From NCBI GenBank assembly GCA_029688955.1, contig JARUKZ010000043.1, positions 1 through 35,952 on the forward strand: a stretch of 35,952 nucleotides of DNA, written 5' to 3'. Origin of the DNA: Chitinispirillales bacterium ANBcel5. GTDB lineage: Bacteria > Fibrobacterota > Chitinivibrionia > Chitinivibrionales > Chitinispirillaceae. Of the stretch, positions 6,962 to 15,160 are shown one piece after another. The notes beneath the pieces are model-generated. The model was given only the letters and a program-made list of their open reading frames with translations, made no database searches and was not told the origin of the DNA. Position numbers and translations under genes: made by a program. The first letter of the stretch is position 1. Each line of letters opens with the position of its first letter.

Positions 6962-8023
6962 ATGAAATCGTACAATATCGCTTTAATGCCGGGAGATGGA
7001 ACCGGGCCGGAAGTTCTTAAAGAAGGTGTAAAGGTAATTGATGCAGCAGCAGCGAAGTTCGGTATTTCCTTTGACTATCAGGAGTACGATTTCGGTGGTG
7101 AAAGGTACAAAAAGACCGGTGAAACACTGCCCGACTCAGGTGTTGAGGACCTTAAGAAACACGACGCTATCTTTCTTGGGGCTATAGGTCATCCCGATGT
7201 AAAACCCGGGATTCTTGAGCTTGGAATCCTTCTGAAACTGCGTTTTGCCCTCGATCAGTACATAAACCTGCGCCCTGTAAAACTCTATCCCAATGTAGAG
7301 ACACCGCTGAAGGATAAAGGGCCTGAACACATAGATTTTGTCGTTGTACGTGAAAACAGTGGTGGTATCTATACCGGTATGGGTGGCGCCACGATGGTTG
7401 GCACTCAAAACGAGATCGCCACACAGGTAATGTGTTACTCAAGACCGGTGGTTGAGCGTTGTATCCGTTACGCATACGATCTTACACGCAAACGTAACAA
7501 GAAAAAACTTCTCACACTTGTACATAAGTGCAATGTTCTTACCGATGTTGGTGACCTGTGGGTAAGAACTCATGAGGAAGTGGGTAACAGCGATTATACC
7601 GATATCAAACAGGACTATAACCATGTAGACGCATGCACAATGTGGATGGTAAAGAGTCCTGAGTACTACGATGTGATTGTCACATCTAACCTTTTTGGTG
7701 ATATCATTACAGACCTTGGCGCCATGATTCAGGGTGGGATGGGAATAGCTGCTGGCGGAAATATCAATCCTGAAGGTGTATCGATGTTTGAACCTATTGG
7801 CGGCAGTGCTCCAAAATACACCGGACAGAATATCATTAACCCACTGGCTGCTATTTCTTCGGGCGCTATGATGCTTGATACATTAGGGGAAACAGAAGCA
7901 GCCGCGGCAATCGATAAGGCTGTTAACGACGCGCTGGCATCGGGGAAAATTAAAAGCCTTTCTGCTGGTAGAATGGGTATGTCAACAACGGAAGTAGGCG
8001 ATTTTGTCGCTTCACTTCTCTAA
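6962..8023 (+). CDS. leuB: 3-isopropylmalate dehydrogenase
   Basis: A 353-residue NAD-dependent beta-decarboxylating dehydrogenase of the isocitrate/isopropylmalate family. It oxidises 3-isopropylmalate for leucine and, in organisms with a citramalate pathway, also 3-methylmalate for isoleucine. The start has the family's MPGDGTGPEV. The middle holds NLRPVKLYPN and FVVVRENSGGIYTG, with the substrate-binding Arg. The metal-binding aspartates are in SNLFGDIITDLGAMIQGGMG, and EPIGGSAPKYTGQNIINPLA follows in the C-terminal half. The length is normal. The sequence is closer to the variant with RENSGGIYTG than to the E. coli form, so a broader substrate range is possible. The neighbours leuA and cimA support the leu/ile role. 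The ribosome binding site is GGATACAGAGG, next to the ATG. Confidence 0.9.
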   Translation: MKSYNIALMPGDGTGPEVLKEGVKVIDAAAAKFGISFDYQEYDFGGERYKKTGETLPDSGVEDLKKHDAIFLGAIGHPDVKPGILELGILLKLRFALDQYINLRPVKLYPNVETPLKDKGPEHIDFVVVRENSGGIYTGMGGATMVGTQNEIATQVMCYSRPVVERCIRYAYDLTRKRNKKKLLTLVHKCNVLTDVGDLWVRTHEEVGNSDYTDIKQDYNHVDACTMWMVKSPEYYDVIVTSNLFGDIITDLGAMIQGGMGIAAGGNINPEGVSMFEPIGGSAPKYTGQNIINPLAAISSGAMMLDTLGETEAAAAIDKAVNDALASGKIKSLSAGRMGMSTTEVGDFVASLL

Positions 8024-8043
8024 AAAGAGAATTCGTTAAACTC

Positions 8044-8073
8044 GCGGTACCTCATGTTTCATTGAGGTACTGC
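8044..8073 (+). promoter_or_regulatory. Hairpin between leuB and cimA
   Basis: GCGGTACCTCA (8044-8054) and TGAGGTACTGC (8063-8073) can form an 11-pair stem (one G-T) around an eight-base loop. No T tract follows. It starts 20 bases after the leuB stop and ends 26 bases before the cimA start. It may be a mRNA processing or stability element, or a weak terminator. Confidence 0.5.
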
Positions 8074-8099
8074 ACAAAATACAGGAAAATCGGTACAGT

Positions 8100-9701
8100 A
8101 TGACTAAAGAGATGCACAACGTGGAAGTATACGACACGACTCTTCGTGACGGAAATCAGGCGCTTGGTATAAGTCTTTCACTCAATGATAAACTCGATAT
8201 CGCGGAGAAACTCAACGAGATGGGGGTCCACTATATCGAGGGTGGATGGCCAAATCCCACAAACACAGTAGATACGCAGTTCTATGCACGTGCGGCGAAA
8301 ATGAATCTTAAGGCTAAGATCGCCGCGTTTGGGAGTACACGCAGACCTAAAAACGATGTTGAAAACGACCCATTTATGAAGATGCTTATCTCAACCGGTG
8401 CTCCTGTTGCTACTATTTTTGGTAAAACCTGGGATTTGCATGTAGAGAAGGTTATCAATACCACTCTGGAAGAAAACCTCGCAATGGTCTTTGACTCGGT
8501 AAAATTTCTTAAATCCCACATGGATGAAGTAATCTATGATGCCGAACACTTTTTTGATGGGTACAAGAATAATCCTGAATATTCTATGAAAACCCTCATA
8601 GCGGCCCAGGACGCGGGTGCCGATTGTATCGTATTGTGTGATACCAACGGGGGACTGCTCCCCGATGAGTTTGTTAAGATTTTCAGAGAAGTTAAATCAA
8701 AACTCAATGTAAAGCTGGGTATACATATGCACAATGATTCCGGATGTGGCGATGCTATGTCGTGTCTTGGTGTTATAGAAGGTGCACAACACGTCCAGGG
8801 TACGATTAACGGATTGGGTGAGCGGTGCGGTAACGCAAACTTATGCACGATTATTCCCAACCTTCAGCTAAAGAGGGGCTTTGAACTCGTTACTGCCCAG
8901 CAGTTGAAAAACCTGACTTCAGCTTCGGTATATATAGCGGAAACGGCAAACGTGACCCCCAATATTCGCCATCCCTATGTTGGTGAAGCGGCATTCTCTC
9001 ATAAAGCAGGCGCTCATGCTGATGGGGTCAGAAAGGTCAGTCAGTCTTTTGAGCATATATCACCGGAGTTGGTTGGTAACAGCCGTCAGTTTGTGGTTAG
9101 TGATCAGGCCGGATCAAGTACTATTCTTGAAAAGCTTGATAAGATACAGCCGGGGATGGACAAGAAAGATCCATCGGTGAAAAAGCTTCTCTCTGTGACA
9201 AAGGAGCTTGAAAGTAAAGGATATCAGTTTGAGGCTGCAGAAGGCTCCTTTGAGCTTCTTGCCCGCGAAGTACTTGGGCAGTTTGAAGAACCGTTTGAGG
9301 TGATAGGGTTTAGAGTAATAGAAGAGAAACGAACTGATGGTCAGGTGTACTCTGAAGCAACCATAAAGGTGCATGAAGATGGCATCTTCGAGCATACTGC
9401 CGCTGAAGGTGACGGGCCGGTGAATGCGCTCGATAACGCTCTTAGAAAATCGTTGATGAAGTTTTTCCCTTCACTTGAAGATGTGAAGCTTGAGGATTTC
9501 AAGGTTAGAGTGCTTGATGAGAGAAGTGGTACGGGTGCTAAGGTCAGAGTGTTGATCGAATCGACCGATAAAGTTGATCGGTGGGGGACTGTGGGTGTAT
9601 CAACCAACATAATTGAAGCATCATGGCTGGCCCTTCTTGACAGTATCAAATACAAGCTTATGAAAGACGCTCTGTCCAAAAAGGAAAAGAAAAGCGTGTA
9701 A
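8100..9701 (+). CDS. cimA: (R)-citramalate synthase
   Basis: A 533-residue enzyme that condenses acetyl-CoA and pyruvate to citramalate, the entry to threonine-independent isoleucine synthesis. The TIM barrel begins with EVYDTTLRDGNQA, where LeuA has DGEQA. It has the citramalate-synthase-like IEGGWPNPTN, FGSTRRP and IFGKTWDLHV segments. The metal ligands are in HMHNDSG (His209, His211), followed by GTINGLGERCGNANL. The C-terminal dimer/regulatory domain (about 370-525) ends with GVSTNIIEASWLALLDS. The length and motifs match the CimA family near 530 residues, not LeuA or homocitrate synthase. The product would be converted by LeuCD (not in this window) and LeuB (just upstream) to 2-oxobutyrate, which IlvBN uses. 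Confidence 0.93.
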   Translation: MTKEMHNVEVYDTTLRDGNQALGISLSLNDKLDIAEKLNEMGVHYIEGGWPNPTNTVDTQFYARAAKMNLKAKIAAFGSTRRPKNDVENDPFMKMLISTGAPVATIFGKTWDLHVEKVINTTLEENLAMVFDSVKFLKSHMDEVIYDAEHFFDGYKNNPEYSMKTLIAAQDAGADCIVLCDTNGGLLPDEFVKIFREVKSKLNVKLGIHMHNDSGCGDAMSCLGVIEGAQHVQGTINGLGERCGNANLCTIIPNLQLKRGFELVTAQQLKNLTSASVYIAETANVTPNIRHPYVGEAAFSHKAGAHADGVRKVSQSFEHISPELVGNSRQFVVSDQAGSSTILEKLDKIQPGMDKKDPSVKKLLSVTKELESKGYQFEAAEGSFELLAREVLGQFEEPFEVIGFRVIEEKRTDGQVYSEATIKVHEDGIFEHTAAEGDGPVNALDNALRKSLMKFFPSLEDVKLEDFKVRVLDERSGTGAKVRVLIESTDKVDRWGTVGVSTNIIEASWLALLDSIKYKLMKDALSKKEKKSV

Positions 9702-9762
9702 TTAAGCGTAAAAAAACGTTTGTATGAACAAAAATTTTAAAAGTATCAATTAGGAACGCACT

Positions 9763-10782
9763 ATGGCAGCACCATCTATTGATTGGAAAAACATCGGTTT
9801 TCAGTACGTAAAGACAAACGGCCTGGTAAAAACCCGCTACGCGGATGGTAAGTGGAGTGGCGTTGAGGTATGTGAAGAGCCGATGTTGAATATTCATGCT
9901 GCAGCTACCTGCCTTCATTACGGACAGGCGTGCTTTGAGGGACTTAAGGCCTTCAGGCGCAAAGATGGTTCAATCGCAATTTTCAGGCCCGAGAAAAACG
10001 CCCGGCGGCTTATCGATACAGCAAAAAGAGTGGCTATGGAATCCCCGCCAGAGGAACTTTTTATCGAAGCGGTCAAAAAAGTGGTTGAAATCAATCGTGA
10101 CTGGGTGCCGCCCTACGGTACCGGGGCAACATTCTATATCAGGCCTCTTTTGATTGGAACCAGCGCCCGGGTGGGAATCAGTCCTTCAGAGGAATACGAG
10201 CTTCTGGTTTTGGGAATGCCGGTAGGTCCATACTATAAAGACGGTTTTTATCCGGTAAAAGCCTATGTTCAGGACCAGTTTGACCGCGCCGCTCCAAGAG
10301 GGGTTGGTAATGTAAAGGTTGCGGGAAACTATGCTGCCGGTATGTTAAGTGATCTTAAAAGCAGGGAAAAGGGTTACTCTATTACTCTTTATCTGGACGC
10401 TGCCCAACATCAGTTTATAGATGAATTTGGCACTTCCAACTTCATCGCCATAACCGGTGGTGGAAAGTATGTTACTCCCAATTCAGAATCTATTTTACCT
10501 TCCATAACTAATATCAGCCTTCAGGAGATCGCCAGGGATTTCGGGTTACGTGTTGAGTGCCGACCTGTAAAATTCAGCGAACTGGCCTCCTTTAGTGAAG
10601 TTGGGGCATGTGGTACTGCCGCGGTTATAACCCCCATTTACTCGGTAACCAGAGGCGAGCAGGTGTTTACCTTTGGTGATGAATGCAAAGCCGGTGAAAC
10701 GCTTGAAAAGCTGTTCAGGGAAATTCAGGGAATACAGTTTGGTGAGGTGGAAGACAGGCACGGTTGGATGCTTGAGGTTTAA
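9763..10782 (+). CDS. ilvE: Branched-chain amino acid aminotransferase
   Basis: A 339-residue class IV, pyridoxal-phosphate transaminase that makes Val, Leu and Ile from their 2-oxo acids with glutamate. The PLP lysine is Lys185 in GNVKVAGNYAAG. Other family segments are LHYGQACFEGLKAFRRKDG near 45-65, RPLLIGTSARVG, DEFGTSNFIAI and the phosphate-binding GACGTAAVITP. The length fits the longer BCAT type (eukaryotic and Bacteroidota-like) and not the roughly 305-residue E. coli IlvE. It is the last gene of the branched-chain block, 61 bases after cimA, and is followed by a strong hairpin. A TAGGAA site precedes the ATG. Confidence 0.93.
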   Translation: MAAPSIDWKNIGFQYVKTNGLVKTRYADGKWSGVEVCEEPMLNIHAAATCLHYGQACFEGLKAFRRKDGSIAIFRPEKNARRLIDTAKRVAMESPPEELFIEAVKKVVEINRDWVPPYGTGATFYIRPLLIGTSARVGISPSEEYELLVLGMPVGPYYKDGFYPVKAYVQDQFDRAAPRGVGNVKVAGNYAAGMLSDLKSREKGYSITLYLDAAQHQFIDEFGTSNFIAITGGGKYVTPNSESILPSITNISLQEIARDFGLRVECRPVKFSELASFSEVGACGTAAVITPIYSVTRGEQVFTFGDECKAGETLEKLFREIQGIQFGEVEDRHGWMLEV

Positions 10783-10788
10783 TTTGCT

Positions 10789-10811
10789 TTCCGGGGGAGT
10801 ATCCCCCGGAA
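10789..10811. terminator. Hairpin between convergent ilvE and the acyltransferase gene
   Basis: TTCCGGGGGA (10789-10798) and TCCCCCGGAA (10802-10811) form a perfect 10-base stem with a three-base loop. It lies 6 bases after the ilvE stop. The T run after it is poor (TATTGT), so efficiency is uncertain. Its position between convergent genes fits a shared terminator. Confidence 0.7.
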
Positions 10812-10829
10812 TATTGTATGTCTACTCTT

Positions 10830-12041
10830 TTAAATATGTCCCTTCTTCTCATATTCTTCATAGCCATGAAGGTACCTTAAATAGGTAACCCACTTCATGG
10901 GGCTTTTATTGCTGAATGCAAAACGAATCACCTCGTTTTTGTGACAAAATTCAAATATGTTCTTTCTTTGGATCACAAAGTCACTAATAGCATTAACCGG
11001 CCAGCTGTACTCTTTATCCCCATCAGTAATACTTAAGGTTTTCGGGGTAAGTTTAGCGTTACCACTTTTCAGTACAATTTCAAAATCGTCGTTTTCAGAA
11101 TTGAAGGTTTGCATCTCTATTGCACTGCTTTGAGTAAGGAGTTCATTGTCTGTGGCCGCGGCGATCTTTCCTTTAACCATCTCCTTGTGTTTTAGCGACC
11201 AGTCATAGAGATCGAAAGCGGGGGTACTCTTACCCTGTTCAGTAAATCCGCAATGTGCGTCCATGAGCCATGATTTGTTACAGTGTGAGCAGGTGACAGT
11301 ACTGCCCGAAACTTCCAACATGTCTTCACTGTTACAATGAACACAGTTCCACACGAAGTTCTGAAGACCCAGGGCTAAATTATTACCTGAGAAAGGTGCC
11401 TTTTGGTTATCGGGGTCTTTCACATCATTTTGATAGATAGACTTTTGTATAATTGAGAGAAGTCGCTCTTCGCTCATCGATTCAATTTCCTGAGCGCTGA
11501 GAGTTTTAAAGTCAATGTGAACGCGTCCTTTGCGAAGACTTTCAGCCCACCAGGGTTTCATAAGAAAATTACCCTTCAACCGCACCAGTACAACAGGGCA
11601 TCGTGCGCGCTTTGCGATTTTTTCTATCCCCTTGTAGATCGGTTGTGTTTCACCGTCCCAGGTCGTCTGGCCTTCAGGAAAAATGCACACCGCGTCCCTC
11701 TCTTTAAGTCTCTTGAGGGTTAGTTTCATTGCTTTAAAGTCTGAAGACCCTTTTTTCTTGGGAATGGTACCGACATTTCTAAGATACCAGCTGGTTATTT
11801 TGCCGACCCTGAACGCATCATCATTAATCATCAGATAAAATGGTTTAATGCTGTAGAACCCAATAAACCAGGGATCAAAAAAAGTTCCGTGATTTGAGAC
11901 TACAAGAAAGGGTGGTTTAGGAAAACGAAATGAGGAGGGGTGTTTGTTAAACCGGTACCTCTTTTTTAGTGAAAACAATATGAATGTTTTTGAAATCACA
12001 TTCCACATTGTCCAATGTCGTAGTTTTTCTTTCAGTTTCAT
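10830..12041 (-). CDS. PlsC-type acyltransferase with zinc ribbon and C-terminal extension
   Basis: A 403-residue protein of which the first half is a lysophospholipid acyltransferase domain. The catalytic H-x4-D is His51-Asp56 (NHGTFFD), and FPEG at 121-124 is the acyl-acceptor motif. It probably acylates lysophosphatidic acid or another lipid at the inner membrane. The domain is followed by a zinc ribbon, CVHC (233-236) and CSHC (251-254), and then a beta-rich stretch of about 120 residues (300-395) that could be a PH-like fold. This extension is unusual for a simple PlsC (about 240 residues), so the substrate may differ. The start follows an AGGTG site. It may form a transcription unit with ychF, which ends 38 bases upstream of it. 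Confidence 0.8.
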   Translation of the reverse strand: MKLKEKLRHWTMWNVISKTFILFSLKKRYRFNKHPSSFRFPKPPFLVVSNHGTFFDPWFIGFYSIKPFYLMINDDAFRVGKITSWYLRNVGTIPKKKGSSDFKAMKLTLKRLKERDAVCIFPEGQTTWDGETQPIYKGIEKIAKRARCPVVLVRLKGNFLMKPWWAESLRKGRVHIDFKTLSAQEIESMSEERLLSIIQKSIYQNDVKDPDNQKAPFSGNNLALGLQNFVWNCVHCNSEDMLEVSGSTVTCSHCNKSWLMDAHCGFTEQGKSTPAFDLYDWSLKHKEMVKGKIAAATDNELLTQSSAIEMQTFNSENDDFEIVLKSGNAKLTPKTLSITDGDKEYSWPVNAISDFVIQRKNIFEFCHKNEVIRFAFSNKSPMKWVTYLRYLHGYEEYEKKGHI

Positions 12042-12079
12042 GGGTGCACCTGTGATTGAGTCTTTATGAACGGTTCTTT

Positions 12080-13180
12080 TTACACATTAAACTTGAAAAA
12101 TACAATATCCCCATCTTTTACCACATATTCTTTTCCCTCTGAGCGTACCTTCCCCGCGGCTTTGATGTTTGCTTCTGTTTTATAGTTTTGCAGGTCTTCG
12201 AGAGTGTAGACATCGGCGCGTATAAAGCCTTTTTCAAAGTCACTGTGAATAACGCCAGCGGCCTGAGGGGCAGTTGATCCTGCGAGCATGGTCCATGCTC
12301 TGTTTTCTTTTTCGCCGGCAGTGAAAAATGTTCTGAGTCCCAAAAGCTTGTAAATAGATTTTGCCAGGGTGTTAAGGCCCGGTTCTTCGAGTCCAAGGCT
12401 TTCAAGGAACTCTTTTCTATCATCTTCATTGAGCTCAGCGATCTCTGATTCTACTTTTCCGCTAATTTTTATGCATTCTGCTCCCACACTCCGCGCGTGT
12501 GCTTTTAACTTTTTAACACTTTCATTGTCTTCATGAAGTTCCTGTTCGTCTACATTGGCAACATAAAGCACGGGCTTTGCGGATAACAGGTGTAACTCAG
12601 CGATCGCTTCCATCTCCTCAGCGCTTTGCAGTGCTTCTCTGACCGCCACCCCTTCAGAGAGCTTACTTTCAACTTTTTTGAAGATCTCAAGTTTCCTTTT
12701 CATCTCTTTATCACCCGATTTCGCGGCTCTTTCGACTCTGGTTACTCCCCGTTCAACCGTATCAAGATCCTTGATCATAAGCTCCGTTTCGATGGTGTTG
12801 ATATCGCGCAGTGGGTCTACCGAGCCATCCACATGCACCACATCACCAGTTTCAAAACAACGCACCACATGTGCGACAGCATCAACATCCTTAATATGAC
12901 CCAAAAACTGATTACCAAGCCCTTCACCTTTACTGGCCCCCCGAACCAGACCGGCAATATCGATAAGCTCCAAAAACGCGGGGATTACTTTCTGGGTGGG
13001 GATAAATTCTGTTATGCTCTTAAGTCGCTCATCGGGTACAGCAATGATGCCATGGTTTGGATCGATGGTACAGAATGGATAATTCTCAGCCTGAGCTTTA
13101 CCTGAGCCTGAGCACAAAGCGTTAAAGATCGTTGATTTTCCTACATTTGGTAAACCGATAATTCCTGCAGCGAGTCCCAT
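12080..13180 (-). CDS. ychF: Redox-related GTPase-family ATPase YchF
   Basis: A 366-residue Obg-family P-loop protein that binds ribosomes and hydrolyses ATP. The Walker A is GLPNVGKS (9-16), followed by the TIDPNHG segment. The G3-like motif is in DIAGLVRGASKGEGLGNQFLGHI. The NVDE motif replaces the NKxD found in GTPases and is the hallmark of ATP preference in YchF. A coiled-coil domain occupies about 130-200. The C-terminal TGS domain (about 280-364) begins with LRTFFTAGEKENRAWT. The length is typical. An AAGGA site lies seven bases before the ATG. The function is housekeeping, so transfer is unlikely. Confidence 0.96.
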   Translation of the reverse strand: MGLAAGIIGLPNVGKSTIFNALCSGSGKAQAENYPFCTIDPNHGIIAVPDERLKSITEFIPTQKVIPAFLELIDIAGLVRGASKGEGLGNQFLGHIKDVDAVAHVVRCFETGDVVHVDGSVDPLRDINTIETELMIKDLDTVERGVTRVERAAKSGDKEMKRKLEIFKKVESKLSEGVAVREALQSAEEMEAIAELHLLSAKPVLYVANVDEQELHEDNESVKKLKAHARSVGAECIKISGKVESEIAELNEDDRKEFLESLGLEEPGLNTLAKSIYKLLGLRTFFTAGEKENRAWTMLAGSTAPQAAGVIHSDFEKGFIRADVYTLEDLQNYKTEANIKAAGKVRSEGKEYVVKDGDIVFFKFNV

Positions 13181-13358
13181 AATGTCCTTTTATTTGGTTT
13201 AAGTTGAAGTGTTTCCGAAGTATTGAAAAATAGTTATTGCCAGCAAAAATACTATACAGTACGACTTACTGGGGATGATGTTGAAGAGGTTGGGATTAAA
13301 GTGGCTACAAACGGGGGGAAATAGATCCCTTTTTTAGGCTACGGCAAAGTTTTTGCAC

Positions 13359-13380
13359 TATTTATACTCCGGCATAAATA
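13359..13380. promoter_or_regulatory. AT-rich inverted repeat upstream of the cyclic-nucleotide-binding gene
   Basis: TATTTAT (13359-13365) and ATAAATA (13374-13380) are perfect 7-base inverted arms around ACTCCGGC. A TTGCAC hexamer overlaps the left edge (13353-13358), but no good -10 follows. It lies about 80 bases before the start at 13460 and could be a regulator site. Low-complexity AT arms like these arise easily by chance. Confidence 0.2.
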
Positions 13381-13459
13381 GGTTTGAGGGTAATAATGCT
13401 CTGGACTTATAGTGCAAAACAGGTTAGAATCATTACTACAATATTCAGGAGTTATATAA

Positions 13460-13948
13460 ATGTACTCTGAAAAGAAAACAGCTGCTGATACCATCCTGCC
13501 GGTTCTTAAAGATGTCACCATCTTCGCCGGTCTCTCAAAAGAGGCTATATGCTCTATCTACGACAGCTGTGATATTGTGGAAGCATGTATCGGAGAAGTG
13601 CTTCTTAAGGAGGGGGCACCAGCCACCGATATCTTTATCCTTCTGAGGGGAAGGGTTTCTATGGTGCTTAATACCGCAGGCCAAAGCCTTGAGATTGGAG
13701 ATTTCGGCCCGGGAAATTGTATCGGGGAAGCCTCTGTTATCGGGATTCAAAATCACAGCGCCTCTGCAGTGGTGATGGAAGATGCTACTCTACTTGTGCT
13801 GAGCCGAAAACTTCTCATGGATCTGTTTCAATCCGATCTCAACCTCTTTTCTCTTCTTATTTTAAATATCGCACGGGAAATCGCCCGAAGACTTCACCAC
13901 TCAGATGAGATTCTGTTGCATTACGGCCAGAGAATGAGGCAGGAGTAG
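13460..13948 (+). CDS. Stand-alone cyclic-nucleotide-binding domain protein
   Basis: A 162-residue protein consisting of one Crp/Fnr-like cNMP-binding beta-barrel (about 18-130) and a C-terminal helix. The pattern LKDVTIFAGLSKEAI, then VLLKEGAPATDIFILLRGRVSM, and a phosphate-binding cassette-like FGPGNCIGEASVI fits the family. The cassette lacks the usual Arg that binds the cyclic phosphate (it reads GEASVIGIQNHSASAVV), so ligand binding is doubtful. There is no helix-turn-helix, so it is not a DNA-binding regulator by itself. It may be a sensory partner for a kinase such as the convergent neighbour. An AGGAG site (about 13447-13451) supports the ATG. Confidence 0.8.
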   Translation: MYSEKKTAADTILPVLKDVTIFAGLSKEAICSIYDSCDIVEACIGEVLLKEGAPATDIFILLRGRVSMVLNTAGQSLEIGDFGPGNCIGEASVIGIQNHSASAVVMEDATLLVLSRKLLMDLFQSDLNLFSLLILNIAREIARRLHHSDEILLHYGQRMRQE

Positions 13949-13970
13949 GAAAGGCTCTTTCACCTGATTT

Positions 13971-15101
13971 CTATGTCGTTGTTACTTTCTCTTTATCTTT
14001 GTCCGAAATGAATTTGTTTAAATCGTTAAGTGCCTCTTCCATGGTCTGGTATCTGGACCAGCGGTCATTCATACATTTTAAAATGATTTGGTGAAGCTGC
14101 TCAAAGCCAGTTGGAGGAGTTCGCGGGGTAATCTCCTGACAAGCAAGCTTCTCTAAGAGATTTGAAGTAGTATCGCTTATATCTTTGGGGTGTGAACCAT
14201 AGAGCAGCTCATAACAGATTACTCCAAAAGAGTAGATGTCGGTACGTTTGTCTATGGTTTTAGGGTTAAAAAACTGCTCTGGTGATAAGTAAAATTGTGA
14301 CCCGATAATAACAGCATCGTATTTATCGGTGTAGGATTTTATCCATCTTACTGTGCCAAAATCCCCGATCCGTACATCAATATCACACTGGTTCTCTCCA
14401 CTGCAGTGGTTGCAGAGCTCTTTTGGGGATTTGGTTCTTGGAAAGAGAATGTTTTCCGGTTTGATGTCACGGTGAAAAATGCCTTCGGTGTGCACATTGC
14501 TGATTTTTTCTGCTATTTTGCTCATTATACGACAGCGACACAGGGGGGATTTGCCGTAGTGCTGTTCTTTACTCTCATTTATGTAGTCTCTTAAAGTCAT
14601 CCCCATTCTTTCCATAAGGATGAAACGAAACTGATTGTTACTGTCAAATTCCCCATGATCATAAACCGGCACCACACTGTTTGCCACATTTTCCGAAACA
14701 CTTTTGGAAAGATCCCACTGAACATAGGATTCGTTTTTAAAGCGTTGTTTTACCTCTTTTACCCGCATCTGCTCCTGATCGTACTTGAACTGTTTGCCTT
14801 TGCGGATTCTAAGCAGATCTTCCCGTAAAATCTTTATGGCAAAATCCTTTACTCCGTTATACTCTGAAGTGGCACTATACACATCAGCAAATCCTCCCGT
14901 TCCGATATGCTCTTCGATAACTATTGGGGGTTTGTGATGTTTAAAAACTTTTCTGAGTATCTTTTGCTGTTTCTTTAGCGGGCGGCGATCGGAGGGTAAA
15001 ATTTCAAACTCCATTCTAAACTTGAATGGTATCGCATCACCTATTTTTGAAACCAGATAGTCTATTGGTTGATAGCTCTCTTTTATACTCTTTAAAAACA
15101 T
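13971..15101 (-). CDS. Soluble Ser/Thr protein kinase with a cysteine cluster
   Basis: A 376-residue Hanks-type kinase. The glycine loop is GTGGFADV (67-74), the ATP-binding lysine Lys90 in FAIKIL, and the catalytic loop HRDIKPEN (210-217, Asp212). DFG is at 247-249, SPEQ at 273-276 replaces APE, and the helix-F motif is DIYSFGV. All catalytic residues are present, so it should be active. There is no transmembrane segment or extracellular sensor, unlike PknB-type kinases. An insertion just before DFG carries Cys230-x2-Cys233-x5-Cys239, which could bind a metal. Residues 1-60 form a basic N-terminal region of unknown role. The start codon lacks a strong ribosome binding site. It converges with the cNMP-domain gene (22 bases between stops). 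Confidence 0.92.
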   Translation of the reverse strand: MFLKSIKESYQPIDYLVSKIGDAIPFKFRMEFEILPSDRRPLKKQQKILRKVFKHHKPPIVIEEHIGTGGFADVYSATSEYNGVKDFAIKILREDLLRIRKGKQFKYDQEQMRVKEVKQRFKNESYVQWDLSKSVSENVANSVVPVYDHGEFDSNNQFRFILMERMGMTLRDYINESKEQHYGKSPLCRCRIMSKIAEKISNVHTEGIFHRDIKPENILFPRTKSPKELCNHCSGENQCDIDVRIGDFGTVRWIKSYTDKYDAVIIGSQFYLSPEQFFNPKTIDKRTDIYSFGVICYELLYGSHPKDISDTTSNLLEKLACQEITPRTPPTGFEQLHQIILKCMNDRWSRYQTMEEALNDLNKFISDKDKEKVTTT

Positions 15102-15160
15102 GTAGCAGTATCTTTTTGGCTGAAAGTCATTAATTTGCAGAGATCAGAAAAATAGTCATA

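Noticed and set aside
12626..13105. Frame of 159 codons antisense to ychF
   Set aside because: The complement strand encodes intact YchF with all GTPase motifs; the antisense frame has no recognisable feature.
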